Position numbers and translations under genes: made by a program
The notes under the pieces: model-generated
Told to the model about the DNA's origin: nothing
The model's database searches: none
Seen by the model: the letters and a program-made list of their open reading frames with translations, nothing else
Part shown: positions 6,250 through 6,292 of the stretch, piece after piece
How the letters are laid out: each line of letters opens with the position of its first letter
Numbering within the stretch: the first letter of the stretch is position 1
NCBI GenBank assembly: GCA_009780875.1
Contig: WQZE01000066.1
Span: forward strand, 1-6,292
Direction of reading: 5' to 3'
Length of the DNA stretch: 6,292 nucleotides
From: Bacillota bacterium
Lineage (GTDB): Bacteria; Bacillota; Clostridia; Christensenellales; Pumilibacteraceae

Positions 6250-6292
6250 TCTTTCCCCGCTCTTGCCCCTTTTGCTCATTATACCCCAAAAC
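6185..6292 (-). other. Possible C-terminal end of an upstream gene (open frame to window edge)
   Basis: From the window edge one minus-strand frame stays open for 35 codons and stops with TGA at 6187-6185. Its last residues are HTNATLVLGEILSNK, preceded by a Gly/Arg/Lys/Gln-rich stretch. A second frame is also open from the edge for 25 codons, to TAG at 6216-6214, and contains an ATG at 6279. Neither resembles the end of HsdM or HsdS that I know, and the purine-rich composition could keep frames open by chance. If real, the gene would end 107 bases before hsdR. The sequence beyond 6292 would decide it. Confidence 0.2.
6278..6283 (-). promoter_or_regulatory. Possible -10 box upstream of hsdR (-35 outside window)
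   Basis: A perfect TATAAT occurs on the minus strand here. A matching -35 box would lie beyond 6292 and cannot be seen. If it is a promoter, transcription would begin near 6271 and hsdR would have a leader of about 190 bases containing the stem-loop and direct repeats. It conflicts with the possible gene tail over the same bases, although promoters can lie within the end of an upstream gene. Confidence 0.25.

Noticed and set aside
6131..6292. Known structured RNA (T-box, tRNA or other riboswitch) in the hsdR leader
   Set aside because: I found no T-box sequence, tRNA cloverleaf or aptamer core that I recognise; only simple competing stems are supported.

Overview
The window carries five genes or gene fragments, all on the minus strand, plus one doubtful ORF tail at the high-coordinate edge. 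Read in the direction of transcription (high to low coordinates) the order is: possible tail of an upstream gene, hsdR (type I restriction endonuclease subunit, EcoR124-like, intact), a divider region with a well-formed housekeeping promoter, a zinc-ribbon/TPR protein of unknown function, a membrane-dipeptidase-family (M19) metallopeptidase, and the first 67 codons of purB (adenylosuccinate lyase), cut off by the window start.

The organism looks like a moderately AT-rich bacterium, probably Bacillota of the Clostridia type. The purB N-terminus has the PLxSRY...EM and WRRLW form I associate with clostridial enzymes, there are purine-rich Shine-Dalgarno sites before hsdR and purB, and a TTTACA-17-TATAAT promoter is present. 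This assignment is an inference. Leucine is mostly written TTG or CTT, and TTA, CTA and TCA are rare. This leaves long open frames on the plus strand opposite the real genes, and I treat those as artefacts.

Layout. Positions 6078-6292 hold the hsdR leader: a good ribosome binding site, a 10-bp stem with a competing upstream partner, a possible -10 box at the edge and a possible ORF end. hsdR fills 2964-6077. No hsdM or hsdS is in the window; they could only lie upstream of it in transcription order, beyond 6292, or elsewhere in the genome. Positions 2813-2963 separate hsdR from the next transcription unit and contain a short palindrome, an AT-rich 12-bp inverted repeat and the promoter. From that promoter the zinc-ribbon/TPR gene, the M19 peptidase gene and purB follow with gaps of only 36 and 23 bases, so they are probably co-transcribed.

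Functionally the window joins a DNA-restriction locus to what looks like a housekeeping operon. I see no mobile element, CRISPR array, tRNA or rRNA. The least explained items are the 548-residue zinc-ribbon/TPR protein and the structured leader of hsdR.
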